A stretch of DNA of 8,360 bases from Parafilimonas sp. (GCA_023251275.1 JAHEZC010000083.1:1-8360); one strand, 5' to 3'; counted from the first letter of the stretch, positions 1 to 6,086 are shown. The notes: generated from the letters alone by a model not told the origin. Made by a program: numbers and translations.

Positions 1-133
1 CTGTTTTTATAGCATAATAAGACGTCATGGTGCGGCCTTCAAGCAAGCCGGTTTCAATCAGTGTTAAGATTTTGTGGCATGATTTTAATGATGTGTAAAA
101 CAAATGGCCGTTGCTAACCTGTGGACTACGGGG
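1..133. other. Left-edge sequence with no assignable gene
   Basis: No gene can be assigned here. One plus-strand frame is open from the window edge to a TAA at 65-67 and would give a 21-residue C-terminal tail; the plus-strand terminator at 134-164 would suit a transcript arriving from the left. Alternatively, a minus-strand ATG at 28-26 could begin a gene leaving the window, reading MTSYYAIKT before the edge. A small RNA ending at the terminator is also possible. I recognise no tRNA, tmRNA or other RNA family. Sequence to the left is needed to choose. Confidence 0.2.
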
Positions 134-164
134 GCCGGAAGTGATACTTGCTTCCGGCTTTTTT
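134..164 (+). terminator. Rho-independent terminator
   Basis: A perfect 8-bp GC-rich stem (GCCGGAAG at 134-141 with CTTCCGGC at 151-158) encloses a 9-base loop and is followed directly by six T residues at 159-164. This is the textbook form of an intrinsic terminator on the plus strand. There is no matching A-run on its left, so it should not act on the minus strand. It probably ends a transcript entering from the left and insulates mtaB from it. Confidence 0.8.
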
Positions 165-324
165 CAATTTTTTTCTGTCTCCCTTACGATTGTATCTTTT
201 ATTTCCCCCGATATTATTGGCATACCACTCCAAATCAAAATTGCCCACATTGATACTTGTTGTGGAATCCCCCGGGGAATTAATTACCGGCTTTCCCGCC
301 ACAACACGATTGCTTCCCCTACCC

Positions 325-332
325 TATCTTTG
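325..332 (+). promoter_or_regulatory. Bacteroidota -7 promoter element for mtaB
   Basis: TATCTTTG matches the Bacteroidota primary sigma factor -7 consensus TAnnTTTG at all fixed positions. It ends only 5 bases before the mtaB ATG, so transcription would start at or very near the start codon and the message would be leaderless or nearly so. No TTG (-33) element is present at the usual spacing, and a chance match is possible in AT-rich sequence. Confidence 0.45.
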
Positions 333-337
333 CTCTC

Positions 338-1645
338 ATGGAAAAGAGGCGTTCTGTAGCATTTCATACGCTGGGTTGCAAGCTCAATTTTTCAGAAACA
401 TCCACCATTTCACGCATGCTGGAAAAAGATGGCTTTGAAAAAAGAGATTTTGACGACATCGCAGATGTATATGTTATCAACACCTGTTCTGTTACGGATA
501 ATGCAGACAAAGAATGCCGCCAGTTGGTGCGCCGTGTACAACGCAGATCTCCTGGAAGCCTTGTAGTGATCACCGGGTGCTATGCTCAATTAAAGCCCAA
601 TGAAATTGCTGCAATTCCTGGTGTTGATTTGATTTTGGGTGCAGCAGAAAAATTCAATATCAGTTCACATCTGCGTGAGCTTACCAAGGGCAACCCGGCA
701 AAAATTTCCAGTTGCGATATTGAGGACGTTTCGAGTTTCCATCCATCCTTTTCACTGCACGACAGAACAAGAACTTTCCTCAAAGTGCAGGATGGATGTG
801 ACTACAACTGCTCCTTCTGCACAATCCCATTGGCACGTGGTAAAAGCCGTAGCGATACCATAGAAAATGTTGTTAAAAATGCAAACTATCTTGCCGCAAA
901 CGGCGTAAGAGAAATTGTATTGACGGGTGTGAATTTAGGTGATTTCGGGCTCTCTGCTGCTCCTGACATTGATAAAAACGATGCATCGAAAAGAAGCGAT
1001 GAAAGAAAAGAAAATTTTTACGAATTAATCGGGGCACTCGATAAAGTGATGGGGATTGAGCGTTATCGTATCTCATCTATCGAGCCGAATTTGCTGACGA
1101 ATGACATCATAGAATTTGTGGCAAACAGCGGTAAGTTCATGCCGCATTTTCACATCCCGCTTCAGAGCGGCAGCAACAAAATTCTTGGAATGATGCGCAG
1201 ACGGTACAGGAAAGAATTATTTGCTGAGCGGGTACAGTTTATTAAAACGCTGATGCCACATTGCGCCATCGGTGTAGATGTAATTGTTGGCTTTCCCGGT
1301 GAAAGTGAAGAGGATTTTAAAGAAACAGTTGACTTTCTTCATTCGCTCGATATTTCTTATCTTCATGTGTTCACGTATTCCGAAAGGGGCCATACAAAAG
1401 CACTGGACATAAACCCTGTGGTTCCAATGCATATCAGGCATGAACGAAATAAAATTTTACGTAATCTCAGCTACCGGAAGATGCAGAATTTTACCGAACA
1501 GCATAGGAGTCAAAAAAGAAAAGTCCTGTTTGAAGAAAATGAAAAAAATAATATGATGGAAGGTTATACAGATAACTATATTCGCATTACGACACCATAT
1601 CGTGCAGAATGGGCGAATGAAATTATTGACTGGACTATCGGTTGA
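338..1645 (+). CDS. mtaB: tRNA t6A37 methylthiotransferase, MtaB type (radical SAM)
   Basis: 435 residues, a normal length for the MiaB/MtaB methylthiotransferases. These cytoplasmic enzymes carry two 4Fe-4S clusters and add a methylthio group to an adenosine next to the tRNA anticodon; MtaB acts on t6A37 of ANN-decoding tRNAs. The N-terminal UPF0004 domain shows the auxiliary-cluster cysteines C14 (HTLGCKLN), C50 (INTCSVT) and C81 (ITGCYAQ). The radical-SAM motif is CDYNCSFC with C154, C158 and C161. Also visible are the family block FHIPLQSGSN at 271-280 and a C-terminal stretch from about 390 suited to a TRAM-like RNA-binding domain. HTLGCKLN and the overall pattern favour MtaB over MiaB or RimO. 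A charged insertion (about 207-226) lies in the radical-SAM domain. The ATG is chosen because the conserved N-terminus begins within eight residues and a -7 promoter element sits just upstream; there is no Shine-Dalgarno. The next gene starts 36 bp downstream. Confidence 0.93.
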   Translation: MEKRRSVAFHTLGCKLNFSETSTISRMLEKDGFEKRDFDDIADVYVINTCSVTDNADKECRQLVRRVQRRSPGSLVVITGCYAQLKPNEIAAIPGVDLILGAAEKFNISSHLRELTKGNPAKISSCDIEDVSSFHPSFSLHDRTRTFLKVQDGCDYNCSFCTIPLARGKSRSDTIENVVKNANYLAANGVREIVLTGVNLGDFGLSAAPDIDKNDASKRSDERKENFYELIGALDKVMGIERYRISSIEPNLLTNDIIEFVANSGKFMPHFHIPLQSGSNKILGMMRRRYRKELFAERVQFIKTLMPHCAIGVDVIVGFPGESEEDFKETVDFLHSLDISYLHVFTYSERGHTKALDINPVVPMHIRHERNKILRNLSYRKMQNFTEQHRSQKRKVLFEENEKNNMMEGYTDNYIRITTPYRAEWANEIIDWTIG

Positions 1646-1658
1646 TTAACGAATGCCT

Positions 1659-1680
1659 GCCTTACTATAAATCATAAGGC
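1659..1680 (+). promoter_or_regulatory. Small hairpin over the ribosome binding region of the 96-residue gene
   Basis: GCCTTA at 1659-1664 is perfectly complementary to TAAGGC at 1675-1680, with a 10-base AT-rich loop. The right arm holds the only AAGG purine run upstream of the ATG at 1682, so folding would hide the initiation region. The stem is only 6 bp, so a regulatory role is speculative. Confidence 0.25.
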
Positions 1681-1681
1681 C

Positions 1682-1972
1682 ATGAAAAAATTTCAGGCAA
1701 TTATCCATTTTGAGATGGATGAACAATTTATGAGCTTAGTGCCGCCGCACCGAACCTATATCAATTACCTCATTAATAAAGATGTCATTGATTGTTATGC
1801 GGTGAGCATGGAGTCACAAACTGTCTGGATAACTATTAATGCAGAAACCAAAACTGCCGTGACTAATTATTTATCCAAATCTCCATTATACAAATATTGG
1901 ACACTCGAAGTAGAGGAATTATTTGTGTATGACGGCCAGTTGTACCGCATGCCCTCTCTGCAATGGAATTGA
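1682..1972 (+). CDS. Uncharacterised 96-residue protein, ferredoxin-like alpha/beta fold
   Basis: I do not recognise a named family. The sequence begins MKKFQAIIHFEMDEQF and has no signal peptide or membrane segment, so it should be cytoplasmic. By eye the order is strand (3-11), helix (about 20-33), strand (36-43), strand (47-53), helix (55-66), strand (70-81). This resembles small dimeric alpha/beta-barrel proteins such as YciI or muconolactone-isomerase-like proteins; that is a fold-level inference only. A PPHRTY segment opens the first helix and could hold functional residues. The gene lies 36 bp after mtaB on the same strand with no terminator between, so co-transcription is likely, although a role in tRNA modification does not follow. 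The frame is closed on both sides and composition resembles the neighbours. Existence is fairly sure, function unknown. Confidence 0.78.
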   Translation: MKKFQAIIHFEMDEQFMSLVPPHRTYINYLINKDVIDCYAVSMESQTVWITINAETKTAVTNYLSKSPLYKYWTLEVEELFVYDGQLYRMPSLQWN

Positions 1973-2046
1973 AGTTGATAACCAGCTTTTATAAGTCTTT
2001 ACAAATTTTTTATTCCCGCAAACTGCTGATTTCTGGCGAAAGCCTT

Positions 2047-2054
2047 TATTTTTG
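2047..2054 (+). promoter_or_regulatory. Bacteroidota -7 promoter element for the 88-residue gene
   Basis: TATTTTTG matches TAnnTTTG at every fixed position. A CTG at 2026-2028 lies 18 bases upstream, where the -33 TTG would be expected (2 of 3 matches). Transcription would begin near 2060 and give a leader of about 100 bases. The rest of the 1973-2158 gap shows no gene and no convincing hairpin. Confidence 0.45.
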
Positions 2055-2146
2055 CCATTCACTTACTAACCCGTCCCGGCGCTGAACTTACTTCCATTAA
2101 ATCACTGCGAATACTGACCCATTTACTATTGCTGATTTTGAAAACA

Positions 2147-2152
2147 GAGGAG
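2147..2152 (+). promoter_or_regulatory. Strong Shine-Dalgarno that sets the start at 2159
   Basis: GAGGAG lies 6 bases before the ATG at 2159-2161, which is ideal spacing. The open frame extends 10 codons further upstream, to an alternative non-ATG or weaker start at 2129, but that start would place this ribosome binding site inside the coding region. The other genes here have no such site, so this one may be translated more efficiently. Confidence 0.75.
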
Positions 2153-2158
2153 AACATT

Positions 2159-2425
2159 ATGTATTCTTATGCTTTGCTTGAACCTGGATGTTATTATCTC
2201 GTGCAGGAAAAACAGGATGATGCATTAACATTATTACAGGTAAAAATAGTTAGTGATAACTGTATGTACATTGTGAAATATAAAGACACCGAAGTATCGG
2301 AATGGAAGAAAAAAACAGACACCATTTATGATATTATTGAACTGCTCAGCGATGATATAGTAAAGGGCTGGATTGATGTTTATTACAACAACAAAGATGC
2401 TTTTTATAGTGATGAGGATGAATGA
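2159..2425 (+). CDS. Uncharacterised acidic 88-residue protein
   Basis: Unrecognised small protein starting MYSYALLEPGCYYLVQ. There is no signal peptide or transmembrane segment, so it is probably cytoplasmic. The first half alternates hydrophobic and polar residues as in a beta-sheet (residues about 1-45). A helical stretch around DTIYDIIELLSDDIVKGW (about 54-71) follows, and the protein ends in the acidic tail DAFYSDEDE. The layout resembles a small beta-barrel plus helix, but I can attach no function. It has its own promoter element and a strong Shine-Dalgarno, so it is probably a separate transcription unit from the 96-residue gene 186 bp upstream. The next gene is convergent, with an inverted repeat between. 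The good translation signals argue that it is a real, expressed gene. Confidence 0.75.
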   Translation: MYSYALLEPGCYYLVQEKQDDALTLLQVKIVSDNCMYIVKYKDTEVSEWKKKTDTIYDIIELLSDDIVKGWIDVYYNNKDAFYSDEDE

Positions 2426-2474
2426 TCATGAATGAAAAAAATGACAACAAGTTGGTTTTAGTGAAAGCTTTTTT

Positions 2475-2560
2475 CTTTGCGCCTCTGAGGCTTTGAGTGA
2501 GATTTTTTTTGTGAGAGTCACACCATGAATAGATTCACGCCAAGACGCAAAGCCGCGAAG
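2475..2560. repeat. Imperfect inverted repeat A (GC-rich, CGCAAAG type)
   Basis: Left arm 2475-2500 and right arm 2535-2560 are complementary at about 19 of 26 positions, some mismatches being G-T. Each arm is a run of degenerate 8-base units: on the right GCCAAGAC, GCAAAGCC, GCGAAGGA; on the left CTTTGCGC, CTCTGAGG, CTTTGAGT. The spacer carries a T-run (2503-2510) and a perfect small hairpin, TGTGA-GAG-TCACA at 2510-2522. It lies between two convergent genes and could end transcription from both sides, although its main character is that of a dispersed repeat. Confidence 0.7.
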
Positions 2561-2609
2561 GAGATAAAAAATAAAAGACTTTGCATAAAGGCATCTATGT
2601 CTGCCTTTC

Positions 2610-3827
2610 TTACCTCACTCGATACCCCAAAGCCCCTCTTGCTGCCAGCACTGCATCCTTCAGCGCAGTGAAGCAATGGATAAATGATTCATTTCCTTTT
2701 CTCAGGTCCCATAAAGGCAGCATGACCACAATTGAAATATCATTTTCCGGATCATAGACCATCATAGATAAATAACCAATGCGGGCGCCATTGTGGCCAT
2801 AACCGATAACCGGTTGATGAAAACAGCCGAGTGCATAACCGGGATTATGAGCAGATGTATCATTCTGCATCAGTTGCACAGTAGCAGGCGTAAGCACATT
2901 TTCTCCTTTCATCATTGTGCGGATATAAGTATTCAGGTCATTCATGGTGCCATACCCGTTGCCTTCGCCAACTTGCGCACTCATATTAAATTTGTCATAC
3001 CGTTCTTTGCCTGTTGCAGTAAGAATGGTGCTTACCACATGCGGGTCAGGCATGGAAGTTTCTGAAGCAAGTACAGGAAAATGAATGTGTGCAAGCGGCA
3101 CAGGAGCTTTATCACCAACTAAAGAATCAGACAGGTAATCACCATAAGATTTAGCCGAACCGCTTTTCGCGCTGTAAACTGTTGCAATAATTTTTGAAAG
3201 AATAGAAAAGCCGGTATTGCTGTAATGGTATCCGCTATCCGGAGGAAAATAGGAAAGCCTTTTCTGTGTCAACACTTTTACCATTTCATCCGGGCTGAAC
3301 TGGTGTGCAGGATCATTTTTCAACACATACTCGGTATAAGTAGCGCCTCCATAACCCGGCACAGAATCATTATCCACATCGAATACGCCTGCACTGTGCT
3401 GGAGTAACAGTTCAATCGTGATTTTATCTTTATAAGGAAAATTCCATTCGGTGGTATTGGGTACATAGGTAATGTTGGTACCGGGAATAGTATCTGTGAT
3501 CTTTGCTTTATAATCGAGCCAGCCATCTTCATACATATTCAGAATGGCTGCTGAAGTAAAATTTTTGGTGTTGCTCGCAAACCTGAAATAAGTATCTGCA
3601 GTTATTGCTTCTTCCGGTGTGGCTGCAGAACTGACAAATATTTTATCAGTCGGTGTTTGAATAAGCACATTAAGTGATGGAACAGGAATATCTAAAGTAT
3701 CAGACAAAGCTTTCCGCACACTGTCAACTGCTGATTGTACTTTTTCCTGGTTGCTTGATAGCGGCGAAGTACATTGATAAAATACTGTAACAATTAAAAT
3801 AAAAATGCAGTTAAGATAAGTTTTCAT
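2610..3827 (-). CDS. Secreted serine hydrolase, beta-lactamase/DD-peptidase fold (class C-like)
   Basis: 405 residues with the three active-site motifs of the serine beta-lactamase-like (Pfam Beta-lactamase, AmpC/esterase/DD-peptidase) superfamily. These are SNTK at 85-88 (nucleophile S85, base K88), the tyrosine motif YSN at 202-204, and HNG at 345-347 in place of KTG. Conserved accessory blocks LLQHSAG (141-147) and GYGTMNDLNTYI (291-302) are also present. The N-terminus has a short charged start, a hydrophobic core (about 5-17) and a cysteine at 19, so export is likely; lipid anchoring at C19 is possible, but YQC is a poor lipobox. The substrate cannot be told: peptidoglycan peptides, peptides or esters are all possible, and it should not be called a resistance gene. 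ATG at 3827 is preferred over an upstream TTG at 3851, because that TTG lies inside a perfect -7 promoter element and the ATG starts directly before the signal peptide. It is divergent from the TolB-TPR gene. Confidence 0.88.
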   Translation of the reverse strand: MKTYLNCIFILIVTVFYQCTSPLSSNQEKVQSAVDSVRKALSDTLDIPVPSLNVLIQTPTDKIFVSSAATPEEAITADTYFRFASNTKNFTSAAILNMYEDGWLDYKAKITDTIPGTNITYVPNTTEWNFPYKDKITIELLLQHSAGVFDVDNDSVPGYGGATYTEYVLKNDPAHQFSPDEMVKVLTQKRLSYFPPDSGYHYSNTGFSILSKIIATVYSAKSGSAKSYGDYLSDSLVGDKAPVPLAHIHFPVLASETSMPDPHVVSTILTATGKERYDKFNMSAQVGEGNGYGTMNDLNTYIRTMMKGENVLTPATVQLMQNDTSAHNPGYALGCFHQPVIGYGHNGARIGYLSMMVYDPENDISIVVMLPLWDLRKGNESFIHCFTALKDAVLAARGALGYRVR

Positions 3828-3848
3828 TATGCAGCAGGTTGGTGAGTT

Positions 3849-3856
3849 CAAAGCTA
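3849..3856 (-). promoter_or_regulatory. Bacteroidota -7 promoter element for the serine hydrolase
   Basis: Read on the minus strand, the bases are TAGCTTTG, a full match to TAnnTTTG. The start of transcription would fall near 3844, giving a leader of about 17 bases before the ATG at 3827. No clear TTG is found at the standard -33 distance; the nearest is about 13 bases upstream, which is too close. Confidence 0.45.
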
Positions 3857-3909
3857 ATTATTCTTAAAGCAACGGAAACTGTTTTGTTTGCGATAGTATA
3901 TTTCATAGA

Positions 3910-3960
3910 ACCCAAAGACACCGAAACACAAAGAATACAAAGTTTTGGTGTCTTGATGGT
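3910..3960. repeat. Imperfect inverted repeat B (ACAAAG type)
   Basis: AAGACACCGAAAC at 3915-3927 pairs with GTTTTGGTGTCTT at 3942-3954 in 13 of 13 positions, one of them G-T; ACC/GGT at the outer ends (3910-3912, 3958-3960) extends it across a bulge. The loop contains ACAAAG twice (3928-3933 and 3937-3942). The left half can be read as degenerate 8-base units (CAAAGACA, CCGAAACA, CAAAGAAT). It sits in the 195-bp gap between the divergent hydrolase and TolB-TPR genes, close to both promoters. Confidence 0.7.
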
Positions 3961-3981
3961 CATCAGGATAGAAAATATTTG
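3953..3981 (+). promoter_or_regulatory. Possible promoter of the TolB-TPR gene
   Basis: TTG at 3953-3955 is followed 18 bases later by AATATTTG at 3974-3981, one mismatch from the Bacteroidota TAnnTTTG element. Transcription would start near 3986, about 36 bases before the ATG. The TTG overlaps the right arm of inverted repeat B, so the repeat may supply part of the promoter. This is a weak call. Confidence 0.3.
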
Positions 3982-4022
3982 TTTCATTTCCTTTATTTAA
4001 CTTCGGCGGCAAAGACAACTTC

Positions 4023-5789
4023 ATGTCATTACCCGGCAATCATCCTGCCTTTCTTGAAAGGCTGAAAAAGCGTAAATACCTGAATATTGCCCTCATATAT
4101 CTCGGCAGTGCAATGGTAGTGATGCATTTTGCCGAAATTGTATTTCCTGCCCTGCATTTGCCACATTGGTCAGTGTCGCTGGTAGTAGTGCTTGCATTGG
4201 CAGGCCTGCCGGTAATATTACTAATTTCATGGGCATTCACGTTTCAGCCACCGGCTCCCGGGCAGGCTGAACAAAAAGAGGCCGCAGATGATACGCCTGT
4301 ACAGCCCGCAATAAAGACCGTTAAAAAACCGGGCAGAATTATTTTGGCGTTGTCATTAAGCATAATATTGTTTACAGCAGCTATTTTTATTTACAACCGT
4401 TTTATTTACCAATCAAAGTTCACCGGTGCTGAGAAATCAATTGCAGTACTTCCCTTCAAAAACATCAGCGGAGATAAAAACAATGAATATTTCAGCGATG
4501 GCATTACGGAAGATATCATTACACAACTCGCAAAAGTATCTGACCTCAAAGTGATCTCCCGCACTTCGGTGATGCAGTACAAAAACACGACGAAAAACCT
4601 GAAAGAAATTGCGAAGGAACTAAATGTGGCAGCCATACTCGAAGGCAGTGTGCAAAAAGAAGGGAAATCCATTCGCATCACTGCTCAATTGATTGATGCG
4701 AACACTGATGAAAGTATCTGGGCTGAAAAATATGACCGGAGCATTGAGCAGGTTTTTGCCATACAAAGTGATGTGGCGCAGGAAATTGCTTACCAGTTGA
4801 ATGCCCGTTTATCATCTGATGAAAGAAACCGGATCAAAGCGGGGCAGACGGAAAATATAGATGCTTATGAAAATTATCTGAAGGGTCGTCAATTGGTTTA
4901 CAGCCCGGATGATGAAGAAACAAAAAAAGCGGTTTCCTTCTTTGAGAATGCAATCGAGCAGGATTCGGCTTATGAGCTTGCATGGGCAGGCCTGGCAGAA
5001 TATTACCTGCAGATGGGTATCCAGGAACAAAACAATAACAATATTATTCCTTACTACAATGGCATGGCGCTAAATGCAGCACTTAAAGCTGTGCAATATG
5101 GTCCTCAGCTTTCAGAAAGTCACATGGCGCTGGGTGAAGTGCTGAAAAGAATAAACCAAAACCCGGCATCTTCACTGGAAGAAATGCAGATTGCCATGCG
5201 GCTGAATCCCGGCAACGCTCCTGCACTTGCTTATATGTCTTATTCTTTTTCACAATTGAAAAAATTTAAACAGGCGGATTCAGTGCTCTCGATAGCGGAA
5301 AGGCTTGATCCCTTGTCGCCATTTATAAAAACAGCAAGGGCATTTTATTATCATGATATGAGAGACGCAGAAAAATTCATGAAGGAGATTGATCTGTTTG
5401 TTGATACTTCCGCTAAAAATTATGCAGCCTGCAAAACTTACCAGTTTATTTTACAAAATAAATATGATTCGCTTTTACTCATCAGCAGGCAGTGGCCGGA
5501 ACCTTCTGATGGTTTTTATGCAGCGATCGCATATATCAATCTCGGGCAACCGGCAAAAGCGCAGGAAATAATTAATCATCTCGTCACTCAATCAGAATTG
5601 GACAATGCTTATGATATAGCCCAGGTATATGCACAATTGAACAATAAGGAAAGAGCGCTGCACTATCTCAATATCGCTTACCGCACTTTCGACCCGCAAC
5701 TATTCAATGTAAACAACGAAAAACTGCTTGATCCTTTGCGCAATGACCCGGGGTTTAAAGAATTATTGAAGAGAATGGGGATGGAATAA
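4023..5789 (+). CDS. Membrane-anchored TolB-like domain and TPR protein
   Basis: 588 residues. Basic residues at 12-18 precede TM1 (about 19-41) and TM2 (about 48-73), which ends in the SWAF block typical of this family; a Lys/Pro-rich linker leads to TM3 (about 104-126). With the N-terminus inside, three spans put the rest in the periplasm. Residues 138-262 match the TolB N-terminal-like domain often fused to TPRs: IAVLPFKNISGDKNNEYFSD, then DLKVISRTSVMQY, LEGSVQKEGKSIRITAQLID and IWAEKYDR. From about 282 to 560 come helical TPR-like repeats (for example ALAYMSYSFSQLKKFKQADS at 401-420), and the end LLDPLRNDPGFKELLKRMG is the family's usual terminus. Relatives often begin with a cyclase, kinase or DNA-binding domain; here only membrane spans precede it, so no catalytic activity is predicted. 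It probably scaffolds or senses protein partners in the envelope. It is not TolB itself, as it lacks the beta-propeller. There is no Shine-Dalgarno; the ATG is the first possible start. Confidence 0.88.
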   Translation: MSLPGNHPAFLERLKKRKYLNIALIYLGSAMVVMHFAEIVFPALHLPHWSVSLVVVLALAGLPVILLISWAFTFQPPAPGQAEQKEAADDTPVQPAIKTVKKPGRIILALSLSIILFTAAIFIYNRFIYQSKFTGAEKSIAVLPFKNISGDKNNEYFSDGITEDIITQLAKVSDLKVISRTSVMQYKNTTKNLKEIAKELNVAAILEGSVQKEGKSIRITAQLIDANTDESIWAEKYDRSIEQVFAIQSDVAQEIAYQLNARLSSDERNRIKAGQTENIDAYENYLKGRQLVYSPDDEETKKAVSFFENAIEQDSAYELAWAGLAEYYLQMGIQEQNNNNIIPYYNGMALNAALKAVQYGPQLSESHMALGEVLKRINQNPASSLEEMQIAMRLNPGNAPALAYMSYSFSQLKKFKQADSVLSIAERLDPLSPFIKTARAFYYHDMRDAEKFMKEIDLFVDTSAKNYAACKTYQFILQNKYDSLLLISRQWPEPSDGFYAAIAYINLGQPAKAQEIINHLVTQSELDNAYDIAQVYAQLNNKERALHYLNIAYRTFDPQLFNVNNEKLLDPLRNDPGFKELLKRMGME

Positions 5790-5830
5790 AGTATTTTATA
5801 TGCAGTTGCTGAAATTTTGTCGAATAGAAC

Positions 5831-5902
5831 AAAGATGACACGGATTTGAAAGATTTGCACGGATATTATCTTTAATAATCCGCTTAATCTGCGTCATTCT
5901 TT
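5831..5902. repeat. Imperfect inverted repeat C (CACGGATT type)
   Basis: The outer arms AAAGATGACACGGATT (5831-5846) and AATCTGCGTCATTCTTT (5886-5902) pair with a few G-T and single mismatches. Inside them, the region at 5852-5869 pairs loosely with ATAATCCGCTTAATC at 5875-5889. The left half is a run of degenerate 9-base units: ACGGATTTG, AAAGATTTG, CACGGATAT. It fills the gap between the convergent TolB-TPR gene and the small membrane protein gene. There is no adjoining T-run, so it is not a classical terminator. Confidence 0.7.
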
Positions 5903-5932
5903 CTAATCAGATATGCGATATTTTCAAAAGCC

Positions 5933-6085
5933 TCAATCGTGTTTTCTTCCTGCGGCCAGGCCTCCTGCAAGCAACCCAATGGTGAGCCCAATCAGCAATC
6001 CAGCCTTTACATTTTTTATAGCAAAGCCTATCGCTACGCCAAGGATAATTAAAAACCAGATCCCTATTTTTCTTCTCGCATGCAT
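5933..6085 (-). CDS. Small glycine-rich membrane protein, 50 residues
   Basis: A short gene starting with ATG at 6085 and ending with TGA at 5935-5933. The protein opens MHARRKIG, then has two hydrophobic stretches (about 8-22 and 29-45) separated by the polar turn KNVKAG, and ends AAGRKHD. Glycines spaced in GxxxG-like and GG patterns suggest closely packed helices, so it is probably an inner-membrane hairpin with both basic ends in the cytoplasm. The start lies one base after the TAA of the deacetylase gene, an arrangement typical of translational coupling within an operon; no separate Shine-Dalgarno is visible. The coupling and the clean two-helix pattern argue that it is real. I know no function and cannot name a family. 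Confidence 0.68.
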   Translation of the reverse strand: MHARRKIGIWFLIILGVAIGFAIKNVKAGLLIGLTIGLLAGGLAAGRKHD

Positions 6086-6086
6086 A

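Noticed and set aside
40..65. CRISPR-like GTTTCAATC string or tRNA T-arm
   Set aside because: It occurs once, with no spaced copies, and no acceptor stem or other tRNA arms can be drawn around it.
148..438. Plus-strand open frame of 96 codons overlapping the mtaB start
   Set aside because: It overlaps mtaB out of frame for 100 bases, begins inside the terminator loop, and the product has no recognisable features.
2428..2496. Plus-strand ATG frame of 22 codons after the 88-residue gene
   Set aside because: It reads straight into inverted repeat A and stops there, has no ribosome binding site, and looks like chance.
2610..3827. Antibiotic-resistance beta-lactamase
   Set aside because: The motifs define only the broad serine hydrolase superfamily; HNG in place of KTG and the lack of close class C hallmarks give no basis for a resistance call.
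3828..3851. Upstream TTG start extending the serine hydrolase by 8 residues
   Set aside because: The TTG lies inside the perfect -7 promoter element, and the extension would spoil the signal peptide; ATG at 3827 fits better.
3854..4039. Minus-strand open frame of 61 codons in the divergent gap
   Set aside because: It runs through inverted repeat B and overlaps the start of the TolB-TPR gene; the product is low in hydrophobic core and shows no family features.
5831..5902. Intrinsic terminator for the TolB-TPR gene
   Set aside because: The stem is long, AT-rich and imperfect, with no T-run after it; repeat character is better supported, although termination there is not excluded.
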